Assembly (NCBI GenBank): GCA_922989275.2 | Contig: OV277856.1 | Coordinates: 87,439,038-87,503,037, forward strand | Source of the DNA: Gari tellinella | Lineage: Eukaryota > Mollusca > Bivalvia > Cardiida > Psammobiidae | Direction: 5' to 3' | Length of the DNA stretch: 64,000 nt | Shown: in pieces, positions 10,398 through 21,632 of the stretch | Layout: every line of letters begins with the position of its first letter | How positions within the stretch are numbered: the first letter of the stretch is position 1 | Made by a program: the position numbers and the translations under genes | The notes under the pieces: model-generated | The model's input: the letters and a program-made list of their open reading frames with translations, nothing else | Told to the model about the DNA's origin: nothing | Databases searched by the model: none

Positions 10398-11320
10398 AAG
10401 CCATGTCTGTCGTCGCACAACCAAAGAGGAAAGCATAGTTATCAATTGTAGATTGATCGATAACCAAACCTGAAGTGCGCAGCAATATTGTTGGATCATA
10501 ATTATTTTTGAGGAAAGATCTAATACGTTTCACAAACAGGTTTTGAAAATGCATATGTCCAAGAATCTTACGAAGTCTGTAAATTACATCATCATAAAAC
10601 TCCGGATGTGAAATACCTTGCTGCAGAAAATACTTTTAGTTACATTTATACTTGTTAATGAGAGGAATATTTCTATAAAAGAATTTAGAAAATGTTTTAC
10701 GAAGTTTATGAAATCTGTACCCCTGTTTAAGAAGCTTTCCAGTAATTGTTTTATTACGAATGTGGAAGTCCTCAACAGAGGTACAGGCCCTAACAAAACG
10801 AATAAGTTGTGAAATATAAACCCCGTAAGATGTAGATGAGGACAATTTACAATACTAAAATCAAAATCTTAGAAGAAACAATTCCGTTATTTATTAAAAG
10901 ATCCAAATCCAAAAATGGTGTCGACAAATTTGACTCGTTTGTTTTTATTAAGGCGTAGTTCTTTTGGGTAAATAAAAAAAGGTTGTCTATATTAAAAATA
11001 TCATCTAGATAGCGCGATGTATCGTTAAAGGCTTCGATCATATATGCCTGTGTATCAGGTTTTAGACTTAGCATAAAGTCCCTCTCATAACAGTACACAA
11101 ATATGTCTGCGACAAGGGGCGCGCAGTTTGTACCCATAGGGATACCAATCACTTGGCGGTTGATACGGTACTCCCAAAACGAACATAAATATTGTCCAGA
11201 AGAAATAATAGTGCTTTACAGACATCGGTGCAAGTCCACATAGTGTAATGCTTAACTGTGTCATTTGTAAAAAATGCACGATCAGTATTATACGCCAGAA
11301 ATAGTTTCCTTTCTCTTACC
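10396..11320 (-). pseudogene. Reverse transcriptase remnant of the minus-strand Penelope element
   Basis: Read from 11320 downward. It shows RERKLFLAYNTDRAFFTND, then an indel after a RFGST segment, then the motif B region QVIGIPMGTNCAPLVADI, motif C SRYLDDIFNIDN with both aspartates intact (in the frame 11152-10847), and FLDLDLLINN. A deletion follows near 10850, and then the thumb segment TSYGVYISQLIRFVRACTS (10820-10764). A stop interrupts the next part, and the reading ends with GCATTDMA and a stop at 10396. The fingers, the GIY-YIG domain and part of the palm are missing. Catalysis of the parent element would be RNA-templated DNA synthesis. This copy is dead. Confidence 0.85.
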
Positions 11321-14300
11321 CTTTACTCCATAAATACGAATTATGTGTCTTTATTTGCTCCACCACTGCGACAAATAGTTCCATTTTATTAAGGTGCATT
11401 CTGCTTGACTTTAAAAGAACTTGTTTTAAGTGGTCGGCTGTATTAAATACTGGAAACAGGCCATTGTGTAACGGGTTAAAGCATATGAGTTGTCGTGACT
11501 GAACTTTTACCTGAAACGGTTTGGACTCAGTCAAGTAATCGAGAAACAAGAACATTTTAATTAATTCAATAATATAACTTAAGCGTACATTTCTTTAAAC
11601 GGTCGTTTTTATTACGCCGAAGCAGTATACTATGGAGAAGACGTAAGGTTTTCACAATAAATGCTTTATGATAGAGACATCATTTCCATAGACATCCGGA
11701 TTTGATCAAGTTCCAAACTGATTTCTGCTCATATCAAAACTAATGGTCAAAAGTTTTATAAAGCTTTCATAAAGCTATCATTTTCTCCATTTTCTTACAT
11801 TGAGTTTAGTTTTGTTTAAACGAGAACTAACAATGTCTGCTGAACTATAACATATAGATGTGTGATATTCCAATCACGATTGTCGTCACTGTGTCGAGAC
11901 TGACAGGCTCACCCTTTGATATGATGATTTATTATATCTGTATAAACAATAAGCCGTTCGCTGTAACTATAGTGATCTATATATCTTGTTTCTTCGTGAA
12001 CGTAAACTGACCGGGATTTCATAGACAAATTGACCCATATCTTATTCTTGGCTATACTCATGTTGTTTAGATGATCAGTTCTGTTAGAGACAAATAAATT
12101 AACATAATTGAAACACAAAAACAAACCGCTTAATATGATATTGCAATTGAAGGACGAAATTGTATAATGTAAATCTGCTTGCCATTTTCAAACAAAGCGA
12201 CACACGTATAAAACCATTAATGCCCAGATATTGCAATTCACTCTCCCTTTGTGCTAGCTAGATGCTTTCATTATTAATATGTACAATGATGATGTAAAGA
12301 CACTGTTGTATTTGCCGTACAGCAAATCATTTCATATGAAATAGCAAACAGTGTAGACCCTAATAAGATGCCCAGCATTACGATATCTCACTAGTATCTA
12401 CTGTGTTTACATACGTGTGTGCATTTATGGGTTAAAATCGACTTTATTTTTCAAATAAAACGCACACTCTATAAAACATATTTAACCATTTTACATTCAC
12501 AGGCGCCCTTTATAACATGTACCAATGAAAATTATCATTCAAAAGTCAACATTTTCATAATTTGTGAGAAATCACACGTACAAATGACATGTTGTATAGT
12601 CTTTTTTTCAAAAAAAAGCCATCGTTCCCAGCGACTGTAGCATGAAAACGTTAAGTAAATTTGCAATACTCAATTTTACAGATAGCACTATGTAACCCAG
12701 CGTATTAAGGCACCAGTTAATCTGCATAACATCTGTATTGCAAATGAATATGTTCAACCCTTAAAGTGCTGATTTCTCAGATAAACTCATTTTTTATCTA
12801 ATAAAATTCTTTTCCACCATACGTGCTCGGTACGGACGACCATTTTTGTCTGTCAGGATGAAGCCTGAACCCAAAGTTCTAACGTAAGCGCATGCAATAG
12901 CTTCTAGAGTATCGTCCCTGTAGTTCAAACTAGTCAGAGTCTAGTTCCTATCGACGTAAAGGTCCGTGCAGCCTTTGTAGGGTATGCCCATCTATACGCG
13001 CCATTGCCTCTGTTTGAGTCGGTCATGCCCTCTCTAAGAAACGTTCTTTTTCTGTCTTTATACTCGTCTGCGCCCGTCATTGAAACGTAGACTCTTAAGT
13101 GACATTGTTGCGTGCAAAACACCGAATGACATCTTCGGCGGTTGTTGGTCAATGTCGATTGCACGACTGGCCTTCTAGACCATATGTTTGCAGCATGAAG
13201 TCTGTTCCCGAAGACCTGAACAAAGATCATGTAACCACACGTGTGTTTATAAACACTATTATGCTAGCAGTAAGCAAAAAGCACAAATTGAATATTTAAG
13301 GCATATTCTTTTAATTTTATATCAATACGTATACTACCCTTTCCTATGAAATACAAATATGCACTGATTATAATGAGAGCAGTTGTAAAATGAATCATTG
13401 GAGAATATGCTCCGTTTAAAACCAGGTTTTTGATACTCCTCCAATCATGACCGTTTTTGCACTTAGTGACTTGATTTTCTTTAGTTTTTATTCTAAAGAA
13501 TCTAATCATGCATTCACTCTTTTAATTTTAATATTTTGGCATTTTCGGAAAAAATATATGGACTTATACGCTTGCCTCTTTAATATGTTTATATGTTTGG
13601 AGACTTTATGAAATGAGATATATTTAATTCTACATTGTAAATATATTTTACGGACATGTGTGTGTAAATTCGGATGGACAGAATACTTTGCTTGACCGTA
13701 AATATGGTTAACAGTCATAGTCTGTTTCTATTTTAGCATTTTGTATTGTTAGTCTGTTTCAAAAGAAACTTAATTTAAAAATTTACTTTGATAATTGATG
13801 CAGATGTCACATATTGCAGACGACAATAACGCAGTGTTCAGAAGTTTAGAAATAATAACACTCATTATGATTCAATTTAACTAAATTAACATAGAAACTG
13901 ATTTTAAAACGTAAACTTACACACAATTTGTAGAGAAGATAATGTGACTGCATTGAAGTGGTTAATGCCATATTGTTGTCTCCTGGTTACGATAGGTCGC
14001 ATTTAACATCTATCTTGAGTATGTAGGGATTTGAGTTTTGCTTAACAGGATATTTGATTACTATAAGATCTACGTAGGTTTTTCGTGATAATGAGTGTAT
14101 CTTAAAAGTAAAAAAGAGACACACTCCGTAAAAAGGAAGAAGTATCGGTGATGTGTATTTATATCTAAATCCATGTCCGGCAATGCAGGGGAACAAACAC
14201 AACAGAAAGCGACCAAACGCTGAGAAACGGATTAAAGCGTATGGGTCGTCGAGACATGTTTTATTAAATGGTTCGGCGGTTATGTCGATGAACAAACAGT

Positions 14301-14720
14301 CTCAGATATGTTAAACCCGGTCGATTTTTCCGTCAAACCTATATCGGGCGACCGATGAATGATATTAGCCTGTTGATCTTTAAATATTTTTAAAGATGTT
14401 TTATGACCATCTATTCCGAGTCCAATCACTTTGATTGCAGAAACATGCGTAGTCGCACAGTATCTTATATGGATACAACTTGATTGAACGTTTCAATGTA
14501 CATTGATTTGACAGCAAATATAATTTGTATAGAAAACATCAAATGATATTTCGGGACTAGTAACTTTTATCTCTTTAGCTAAATGACCCCTTATGTAAAA
14601 TACACGCCATTTGCAAACAGTATATATAACTAAAAGAGACCAGCCTGTGAAACAGTGTATATCCTCATCAGAGAGGGTCTATATTAATTGTCATTTTCAA
14701 TAGTTTATAATAAATATTTA
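11321..14720. other. Long non-coding stretch; no gene recognised
   Basis: Contains half of a TTAA-type palindrome (11389-11431, AAGGTGCATTCTGCTTGACT), which may have been the insertion site that truncated the PLE. Otherwise there are only short open frames without domain similarity (for example 12934-13230 minus, 13987-14295 minus). I see no splice-bounded exon with confidence. Confidence 0.55.
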
Positions 14721-14724
14721 CCTA

Positions 14725-14960
14725 TTACCCCATAGCCTGTTTCTTGTTTTAAAGAAAGGTGATCAGTTACAGAAGCTTAAAAGTGATGCAGAATGTGTAT
14801 TAGGGCGCATTCTGCTTTACTTTCAGCCCACTTCAAGCTATTATCTGCTAGGATATAGAAAAGTATATCTTATTATACATAATATGACTGTATAATAGGA
14901 AACTTGAAGGATAAGTTGCAGGCGTGAAAAGGCGTATTTATGGAGCTAGAGATTAAACGA
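14725..14960. repeat. Palindromic MITE with GCATTCTGCTTTACTTTC core, copy
   Basis: Imperfect palindrome at 14772-14838 (core TTAGGGCGCATTCTGCTTTA), preceded by CCCCATAGCCTGTTTCTTG and followed by TATCTGCTAGGATATAG. The same flanks surround the perfect copy at 35854-36105. The left arm is eroded. Non-coding. Confidence 0.75.
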
Positions 14961-15221
14961 AAACTGTGTGTGTTAATTTAAATGCCAGTTTTCGTTAAAT
15001 CAACTAGTCTTGATAAATGACCTTGTACTTGTAGACGTTTTAGTCCAGACAATCCGTGTGTTGTTAGTAGCCTTCTTGTCTAAATTTAAACCCGTCTATG
15101 GCAGGAAATGTACAACCATTTTACATACCTTGTTATTTTTTTCTAAGGTAGACCTTAGTCTGTACTAACGAAATTGATATACATGCTTTAATGTCAAACA
15201 ATTTTTAAAATATACGTGAAA

Positions 15222-15252
15222 AATCACCATCACCATCATCATCATCATCATC
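15222..15252. repeat. (ATC)n microsatellite
   Basis: About ten ATC/ACC units in a row. Simple sequence with no coding meaning. Confidence 0.9.
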
Positions 15253-15289
15253 CTGTTTAGTTTATACAGGCCAAAACATTAAGGCTTTA

Positions 15290-15690
15290 ACAAGGGAGAG
15301 GCTTGTCTGCCTGTCGAGGAGCGTAGTCTTCATCTCAATTTCTGGCGATCCTGTTTGTCGGTAGAATCCATCCAAAGAGCTGTGCGACTATGCATCACAA
15401 GGTCAAGACCTCTTTGTGATGCAATGTTAATGCTTCTGATCTGGTATATTCAGCTTATACTTCGTTCTGTGTGGCCAAACCATATCAGCTTGCCTGTTTG
15501 CAGAGACCTCTGGTTTCGATCGGTAGTTGCCTGTTTGTGAGGATGCGTAGAAACTCCCTGAACTTTTTTCAAGGCAGATTTGCAGCGAGTAATGGTAGAA
15601 AGCTCGCATCCACCGCCGGATGACAAAGTGTCTCCAAGGTACCTCCAGTGTTCGTCGCCAACCTTTAGCCTCTAACATGGCCTCCCAAAC
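15290..15690 (-). pseudogene. Degraded LINE reverse-transcriptase C-terminal fragment
   Basis: Read on the minus strand in shifting frames: WRYLGDTLSSGGGCELSTIT then RCKSALKKF, then REFLRILTNRQLPIETRGLC, and further on KLIWFGHTERS. These phrases match the region after the RT palm in many animal LINEs (YLGD.L...G.C...T.R...WKKFRELLP.L..., followed by WFGH). An indel in the A-run of KKF shifts the frame. Stops and indels mark it as a dead relic of an element different from the LINE at 1-3534. The 152-codon open frame over the same bases is in the wrong frame. Confidence 0.65.
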
Positions 15691-15864
15691 AGCATGGGCA
15701 CATGTAGTGTGGGTCGGGTCTGAATGGGTCTTTGATACCACAACACTTCTTTTGGATGCAGCATAAGCAATTGGTGCAAGTAATGGAGTTAATGTCTGTT
15801 CCTGATTGACACACTGCACATTTTTAACCCTGTAATCTATAGCTTGTTTCTGCTTGTGACCATT

Positions 15865-15933
15865 TAAAACAGGTTGATAGTGCATCAGGATGTGCCTAAA
15901 GGCACATTTGTTTTACTTTCAGCCTGTTTAAGC
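15865..15933. repeat. GCATTCTGCTTTACTTTC-type palindrome, copy
   Basis: AAACAGGTTGATAGTGCATC at the left pairs imperfectly with TTTTACTTTCAGCCTGTTT at the right around the centre GTGCCTAAAGGCAC. Same family as 35854-36105. Confidence 0.75.
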
Positions 15934-16265
15934 TACGTGTATCATAAACTATTTAAGCTACATGCACAATCTGCTTGGATATAAAACATATTTATGACTA
16001 TACATTTTAACTCTTTTCTTTAGTCGAGGAATGAAAAATACGTAAAAAGGTGTATCTATGGAGTAATGTGTTAAACAATACAATACCATTTCTAGCGCGA
16101 CAATGAATAATACTCCCTTATCTTGTCTATATGATACTTTTTAATTTACTGTTGAGTTAATTTATTAATGAACATATCTTTATTAACCACCATCTACGTT
16201 AATCGGTTATTGCCTTGAACCCATTACTTCATAGCCCATTTCTAGTATTGTAAACAGGCGATCTC

Positions 16266-16336
16266 TTAAAGCAAGTTGAAAACAAAAGCTAAATGCGCCT
16301 TAAGGCGCATTCCGCTTTACTTTCAACCTGTTTTAA
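16266..16336. repeat. GCATTCTGCTTTACTTTC-type palindrome, copy
   Basis: Centre TGCGCCTTAAGGCGCA, arms TTAAAGCAAGTTGAAA and TTTCAACCTGTTTTAA. It is preceded by CATAGCCCATTTCTAG, as in the other copies. It sits 110 bp from the PLE tail at 16448. Confidence 0.8.
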
Positions 16337-16447
16337 TGTCCCAACATTACTGTCAAATTGCCAAAATCGCGCAATTTTAAAACCTGAAAATAGAGGCACA
16401 TTCGTATTCTAAACCTATAAAAAGTAGTAATCCCCGATGATTGTTAC

Positions 16448-17010
16448 AAATAAATACGAAAGAAGACTCAAGCAGGAAACGCAACACAAACAATACACCC
16501 ATCTCTAAATCAGAACACACACACAGCCATACCATAACAAGCACACACACACACACGCAATACCATTTCTTCATCTACACACTAAATAGAAAACAACACG
16601 CAAGACAAACATAAAGCTAAGTGAACATAGGAGCCCGCCTTGGTACGGTCAGTAGCAATCAATAATCAATTATAAATTAATTAATTATTAACAACCACTG
16701 GGGGGTTAAACCTGGGTTTAGGGGCGCCCAACCTCACACTTATCTCCTATATTCACCTATAAAGACGAACAGTGTACATAAAATATAAACCCTGTTCCAC
16801 AACCTTACAATCAAAAAGACCGCCAGCACAGTAAGTAAATACATGTAAAACATCTAACAAAATTCTCTGACAGGATTATTAGTAACACGGGAAAGAATTA
16901 AACATTCAAGCCCGTGTTAAAAATAACCCACTATGGCAACGGTCAAATTGTACTCAAGCGAATAGTCTGTAGTCACGAGTAACTGTAAGACATGGGAGGG
17001 TTTAGGGTAC
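16448..17010 (-). mobile_element. Penelope-like element, 3' UTR/tail-only copy
   Basis: About 560 bp matching the tail of the PLE copies at 8967-11320 and 26885-30212. It contains the AAATACGAAAG end, the short CA run in its uninterrupted form, the CACGCAAGACA block, GGAGCCCGCCTTGGTACGG, GGGGCGCCCAACCTCA and CCCGTGTTAAAAATAACCCA. Homology stops at about 17010, before the coding region, so the copy is strongly 5'-truncated. It is the reference that shows the 624-bp insertion at 9113-9736 to be extra. Confidence 0.88.
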
Positions 17011-19094
17011 CCGTGAAATTGGTGGAAACAAGTCGACTTTTAAATCTGTTTTGTTGACAAACCCGCTTAAAATGTAAACTAACACGATAAAAATTCGACA
17101 CATGTAAGTAGGATTCAATACGAAGTGGGGCATATGCCAGGCTTCTTGGACGCGATTTCACTTAGTTTTAATACATAGAAAATGCACACATATAACAAAT
17201 TGCGCGTTTTAAACACACATTTCGGAAGGATTCAGCCTTTAAGCTATTGTTTGCTAGGATATAGGTCTTTTTTTCCTATGCTGCACATTCATTACTGTAT
17301 ACATTGGATGTTTTTGCTATAGGAGTGGACTAAATTGAACGGCTAAAAGGCTGTTCTATATGGACATTGTTAAATTCATATTAGTTCGCACTGAATGGTC
17401 GCTGAAGAGTGGGCATATTATTCCAATAAAGTATTGAAGTAACACTCCAGACAATAGTCGTCCTTTCTTTTCTAAAAGACGGCAACTTTGGCACCAATTT
17501 ATTCCTTGACGTAAGTAGTTGTTGATTGATTATATAAGACAGTGTCTAGACAATTGTTTTCACTTACAATTCTTGTCAAGTTTTATTTATCTTTTAACAA
17601 ACGTTATCGTCTGATTTAATCCTTTCACTATCCTATTAATTCAGCTTTACAAAAATTGTTTGCATTACATGTTTTATATGTTATAGTTTAGGCTTCCACT
17701 GCAAAACACGACTACATGGACGTTTGAATACTGTTTTACGCCTTCCTTTACGATGCTTTAACCCAGTTATACCCAATAGATTCTTCCATGTTTATATATT
17801 GGATTGGTTCATTTTTTATCAAAAGGATGCCTGTTAAAACAAATTATTTTCATTTTGTTTTATATTGAAATTCCTATCAGCAAACAATGTAGACTCTGAT
17901 CAGAAGCCGCACAATGCGGCGTCTGGTCAGAGTCTACACTGTTTGACTATGTCCCATATATGGGATCGTGGGCACTAATGGGTTTTAACTAGACAATTCT
18001 AGTTTTCAATTTAGACTTGTCCATTCTTTACTATGTGTGGTCGTTTTGTCTATGTATGCAATATAACGAAAAGTGCATATCCTTATCAGATGGTTCCATT
18101 AAGAGTATCTGATCTGGGTCTTCACAGTTTGCATAGGACAAATTTATACTCTTTACAAATACACTATTTGCAAATGACGCATGTGTGTATGTCTAGGATT
18201 CAAAGGGTTGATTGAGTATCATATTCCGAGTTTAGCGACATTTGGTCAGACATTTGTCGTTGCGACGGTTACAATAACCCTATTTCAATTAAACATTTAT
18301 TCATAAATATCAAACACTCATTAAACTATTACCTATTTGATTTCTAGCTTTAACATATACTCGAAATTGCTGGCAAAAACACATAAGAGATCAGACTTAA
18401 CCTAGAAATGAATGAATGAATGAATGAACCACAGATCATAAAGAGCTATATACTTAATCATCGCACCAGTGTACACCGCGATTTCATTCCATTGAGCAAA
18501 AGAGAAATATACAAGGCGCTATCCACTCGTAATTGGTAAAATATGTTCCGGTGATAGAAAAAAAGTGTGTTTTTTATGTATTAGGTGTGTTTAATAGGGA
18601 TCATGACATAGTTGTTGGTAAAAATCTCTCTTTTACGACCACTAAATTGTGTTATTGTTAATAAAGGGGTGTTTACGACAGGTGACTGCTTAAAACAAAC
18701 AATAAACCTTCTTTTAAATGATTAGTTGTTACACTGCTTTAGGTAATTTTATTTACCCAGACAGTTTCGCCAAAACAGGACTGTCCGCTTGATCACTGGC
18801 AAATGACACACGGTTACTGGAATTTACTTCCCCTTGTTGCTATCGGAAGTGGTTACAAACAACGGTTGAAAAATCTGGCTGAGCCGGAGCGTTTGTTATG
18901 ACAGTTTAGGAGCAAACTATATTTTATCCCTTTTATACATATTTTTTTTACACTAGGGGTAGCCACATTTACGGTGAGCTTTCTGATGTGCTTCTCTTTC
19001 TTCATCTAGTCCTTTTATCCGACTCCAGTGAGTAGCACCGGTCTAGTTAAGTGAGAACCAACCCTTATTTGTGGTATGAAGGGGGTGGAATGTT
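17011..19094. other. Non-coding stretch; only a MITE recognised
   Basis: Apart from the TTAA-bounded element at 17762-17985 and an AATG run at 18411-18427, I see no gene, RNA gene or larger repeat here. Confidence 0.55.
17762..17985. repeat. TTAACCC-bounded MITE with a strong hairpin core
   Basis: A near-perfect hairpin at 17881-17944 (CAAACAATGTAGACTCTGAT against TCAGAGTCTACACTGTTTG) sits between a constant left flank (TATTGAAATTCCTATCAGC) and a constant right flank (CCCATATATGGGATCG). The block ends with TTAACCCA-like and TGGGTTTTAA-like sequence. Same subfamily as 54801-55012; partial relatives are near 39914-40110 and 56465-56545. Confidence 0.75.
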
Positions 19095-19376
19095 TACCGC
19101 CTCGATAGCTCAGTGGTAGAGCGTCAGCTTTCGAGGCGGGATGTTGTGGGTTCAATCCCCGGCCGGGTCATACCAAAGACCACTATAAAAACGGTACTAG
19201 TAGCTCCCTTGCCTGCCTCTCGGCATTATAAGGGTAGTGCTAGGTAGGTGACTGTAATGCCCAGGTAGGTTTGCATGTTAATGGATACCTTGTTTGTCGC
19301 AATAAAAGCTCTTCAGGGCTTATGTTGATTGTTTACCATATGCGACGTTAAATAAAGCTTACCTTTACCTTTTTAG
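19095..19376 (+). repeat. tRNA-derived SINE (mollusc type)
   Basis: The head has a pol III A box TAGCTCAGTGG (19106-19116) and a B box GGTTCAATCC (19149-19158), then GGCCGGGTCATACCAAAGAC. The body continues with GGTACTAGTAGCTCCCTTGC, a central CGGCATTATAAGGGTAGTGC, and a tail ending GCGACGTTAAATAAAGC plus TTACCTTTACCTTT. This order (tRNA head, conserved central part, LINE-like tail) is that of bivalve SINEs. It is not a tRNA gene, because the acceptor stem does not close. Confidence 0.85.
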
Positions 19377-20445
19377 CTCACCTGGCACGACGTGCCAAGG
19401 TGAGCTTTTAGAATCGCTGGATGTCCGTCGTCCGTCGTCTGTCTGTCTGTCTGTCCGTTCACAATTGGTTGTGAACACTCTGGCGGCTACAAATTTCATC
19501 TGATCTTCATGAAACTTCATAACTATGTTTTTCTTGATAAAATCTAGGTCAAGTTCGAATGTGGGGCATGTCCGGTTAAAAACTAGGTCACTAGGTTAAA
19601 TTAAAGAAAAACCTTGTGAACACTCTAGCGGCTACAAGTTTAATTCGATCTTTATGAAACTTCATAAAAATGTTTGTCTTGGTAAAATCTAGGTCAAGTT
19701 CGAATATGTATTATTTTCGGTCAAAAACTGGGTCACTAGGTCAAATTATAGAAAAACATTGCGAACACTCTAGTGGCTACAAATTTCATCTGATCTTCAT
19801 GAAAGTTCATGACAATGTTTGTCTTGATGAAATCTAGGTCATGTTTGAATGTGGGTCATGTCCGGTCAAAAACTAGGTCAAATTAAAGAAAACCTTGTGA
19901 ACACTCTTGCGGCTACAAATTGCATCTGATCTTCATGAAACTTGTTGACAATGTTTGTCATGATAAAATCTAGCTCCAGTTCGAATGTGGGTCATGTCCG
20001 GTCAAAAACTAGGTCACTAGGTCAAATCATAGAAAAACCTTGTGAACACTCTAGAGGCAACAAATCTCATTTGATTGTAATGCAATTTGGTCAAAATGTT
20101 TGCCTAATTAATATCTAGGTCAAATTCGAATATTAGTCATGTCAGGTCAAAAACTAGGTCACTAGGTCAAATCATTGGAAAATCTTGTTACCACTCTAGA
20201 GGCTACAAATTTCATTTGATCTGAATGAAATATTGTCAGAATGTTTGCCTACATCAAATCTAGGTCAAAATCAAATGTGTATTGTGTCTGGTCAAAAATT
20301 AGGTCACTAGGTCAATAAATAGAAACATTTTGTTTACACTCTAGAGGTTGATTGTGGGTCATGTCAGGTCATAATCTAGGTCACTATAGGTCAAGTTTTA
20401 CATGGTGTTCCAGGTGAGCGATTTAGGGCCATGGTGGCCCTTGTT
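19377..20445 (+). repeat. Interspersed element made of about 6.5 tandem 145-bp units
   Basis: It starts AGCTCACCTGGCACGACGTG and ends near CCAGGTGAGC (20411-20420) and GGGCCATGGTGGCCC, so its ends carry an inverted CTCACCTGG/CCAGGTGAG. Inside, GTGAACACTCTAGAGGC-like starts fall at about 19465, 19613, 19757, 19890, 20037, 20182 and 20328. Each unit holds TGATCTTCATGAAACTT, AAATCTAGGTCAAGTTCGAA and AAAACTAGGTCACTAGGTCA. TTACCTTTACCTTT flanks both sides (about 19360 and 20445), consistent with insertion in the SINE tail and a 14-bp target duplication. I know this repeat type from bivalve genomes; it has no coding function. Confidence 0.85.
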
Positions 20446-21087
20446 ACCTTTACCTTTTAGGTCCAGATACTGGTCCGTGTGTGTTCCTTTTCTATATATC
20501 AATATATTCCCATCTTCATTTTTCACAAATAGGGTGTATATGAGCGGAATAGAATTATCTTTATCTTTTGATGCTATTGGTGTTATCTGGGGGTTTTTAA
20601 ATGTAAGGTGAGATAGTCAATCTGACCTACCCTGATTTTCCACGATATCGTCCATATACTTTTTTCATAGAATGGGCATACAAACAAGGGCGACGATGAG
20701 ATAGCTTTCTGTTCATGAAATGTTTTCTCGAAAAGCTTTGAGAAAGCTATAATTGTTTTGAAACCAGTCCATTTTGTGTAAAATAGAGAATAGCTGTAAT
20801 TCTCTGAAAAACGGTTGCAAGTCTATTTAGGTTGTAATGAATGCATACAATTTTCAACCTGGCGTAAGCTGTGAAAGAAATTATTTCGACAAATCGTTCA
20901 TTTGCGCTTCCAAATTTTAATAAAACAAACATTTGGAAATGATATATGATGTATTTAAGAATGTATGATATTGTCGAACTTGAAAAATATTAAAAACAAT
21001 TCAAAATACATTTTCGTACAATAAAATGCCGTACATTTGGTTTCAACACAGATAGATATTACATGTATTACATGATACTAGTGAGAG

Positions 21088-21152
21088 ACTGTAACGCAGT
21101 TGGAAGAGCACTCGACTTGAAAGCGAAGGGTTTTGGTTCGAATCCCAGTCGG
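21088..21152 (+). repeat. tRNA-like sequence (SINE head or tRNA pseudogene)
   Basis: Has A-box-like TAACGCAGTTGG (21091-21102) and a B box GGTTCGAATCC (21135-21145), with CACTCGACTTGAAAGCGAAG in the anticodon-arm position. The loop would read CTTGAAA, but the anticodon stem pairs poorly and no acceptor stem closes. It is probably a tRNA-derived repeat rather than a working tRNA. Confidence 0.55.
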
Positions 21153-21611
21153 CTTTCTATTGTTTACAACTGGTTACATATATGTCGCATTTGATCGCAT
21201 TCGTAGTTGCCAGTTGTGTTTTAGTTTAGATTCGAAAATCCGATTACCCAGCGGTACGTAAATATGACACTTATTTTAACACCAAGAGCAAGTTAGAAGT
21301 TTTTCTCTTAGATATCAATAAACTACTAATGCATTAGCAGCATTGATATTGTTTTCCCAGGATGGGACCGTCCTTGAATCTGGGTGAAAGTGTGTACACG
21401 CACAGCACGCAACGCTACAGGCACCCGAGGTCATGGGTCAATCTATAGCTCGTTTCTGTGGTTTGACATGGTTATTTTTTTTATATTGGACATATGAATA
21501 AATGTGTGATAGTATTTCGAGTTTTTGGAAAGTTCTAATTGATTTGACAACTAAGGTTGAATCACTGTTAATATAGACACTAATTATATACGGAAAAATA
21601 TATTGTAATCA

Positions 21612-21632
21612 CTGATGAGCCGTGTGGCGAAA
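21612..21632 (+). ncRNA. Hammerhead-like core motif
   Basis: CTGATGA (21612-21618), a 3-bp GCC/GGC helix with GTGT loop (21619-21628), then GAAA (21629-21632). This is the exact order of the hammerhead ribozyme core (CUGAUGA, helix II, GAAA). I cannot see a convincing helix III with a UH cleavage site or a closed helix I in the next bases. It may be a minimal or decayed ribozyme, or chance. Downstream GACGGTCCGGTTTTTGCCGG suggests the end of a repeat. Confidence 0.35.

Larger units (their letters stand above)
8967..11320 (-). mobile_element. Naiad-like Penelope element, 5'-truncated copy with a nested insertion
   Basis: Minus-strand element whose coding part begins inside the RT at about 11320 and whose 3' tail ends at AAATACGAAAG near 8967. 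It aligns by eye with the plus-strand element at 26.9-30.2 kb over the RT motif B/C region, the thumb, the C-terminus, the 3' UTR (with GGGGCGCCCAACCTCA at about 10010) and the terminal AAGCAGGAAACGCAACACAA block. The CA-rich tail was expanded and then split by a 624-bp insertion (9113-9736). The sequence upstream of 11320 is unrelated and contains half of a TTAA-type palindrome. Confidence 0.85.

Noticed and set aside
11085..11279. 64-codon minus frame MHFLQMTQLS...
   Set aside because: It is the shadow frame of the PLE RT; the real frame reads RAFFTNDTVKHYTMWT. The same shadow occurs at 28640-28822.
15427..15885. 152-codon minus-strand open frame
   Set aside because: It overlaps the LINE RT relic in the wrong frame; the YLGD...KKF wording is in other frames of the same bases.
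19095..19170. Functional tRNA gene
   Set aside because: A and B boxes are present, but the acceptor stem does not close and a SINE body follows.
19377..20445. CRISPR-like array
   Set aside because: Units are about 145 bp with no unique spacers; this is an ordinary tandem repeat in animal DNA.
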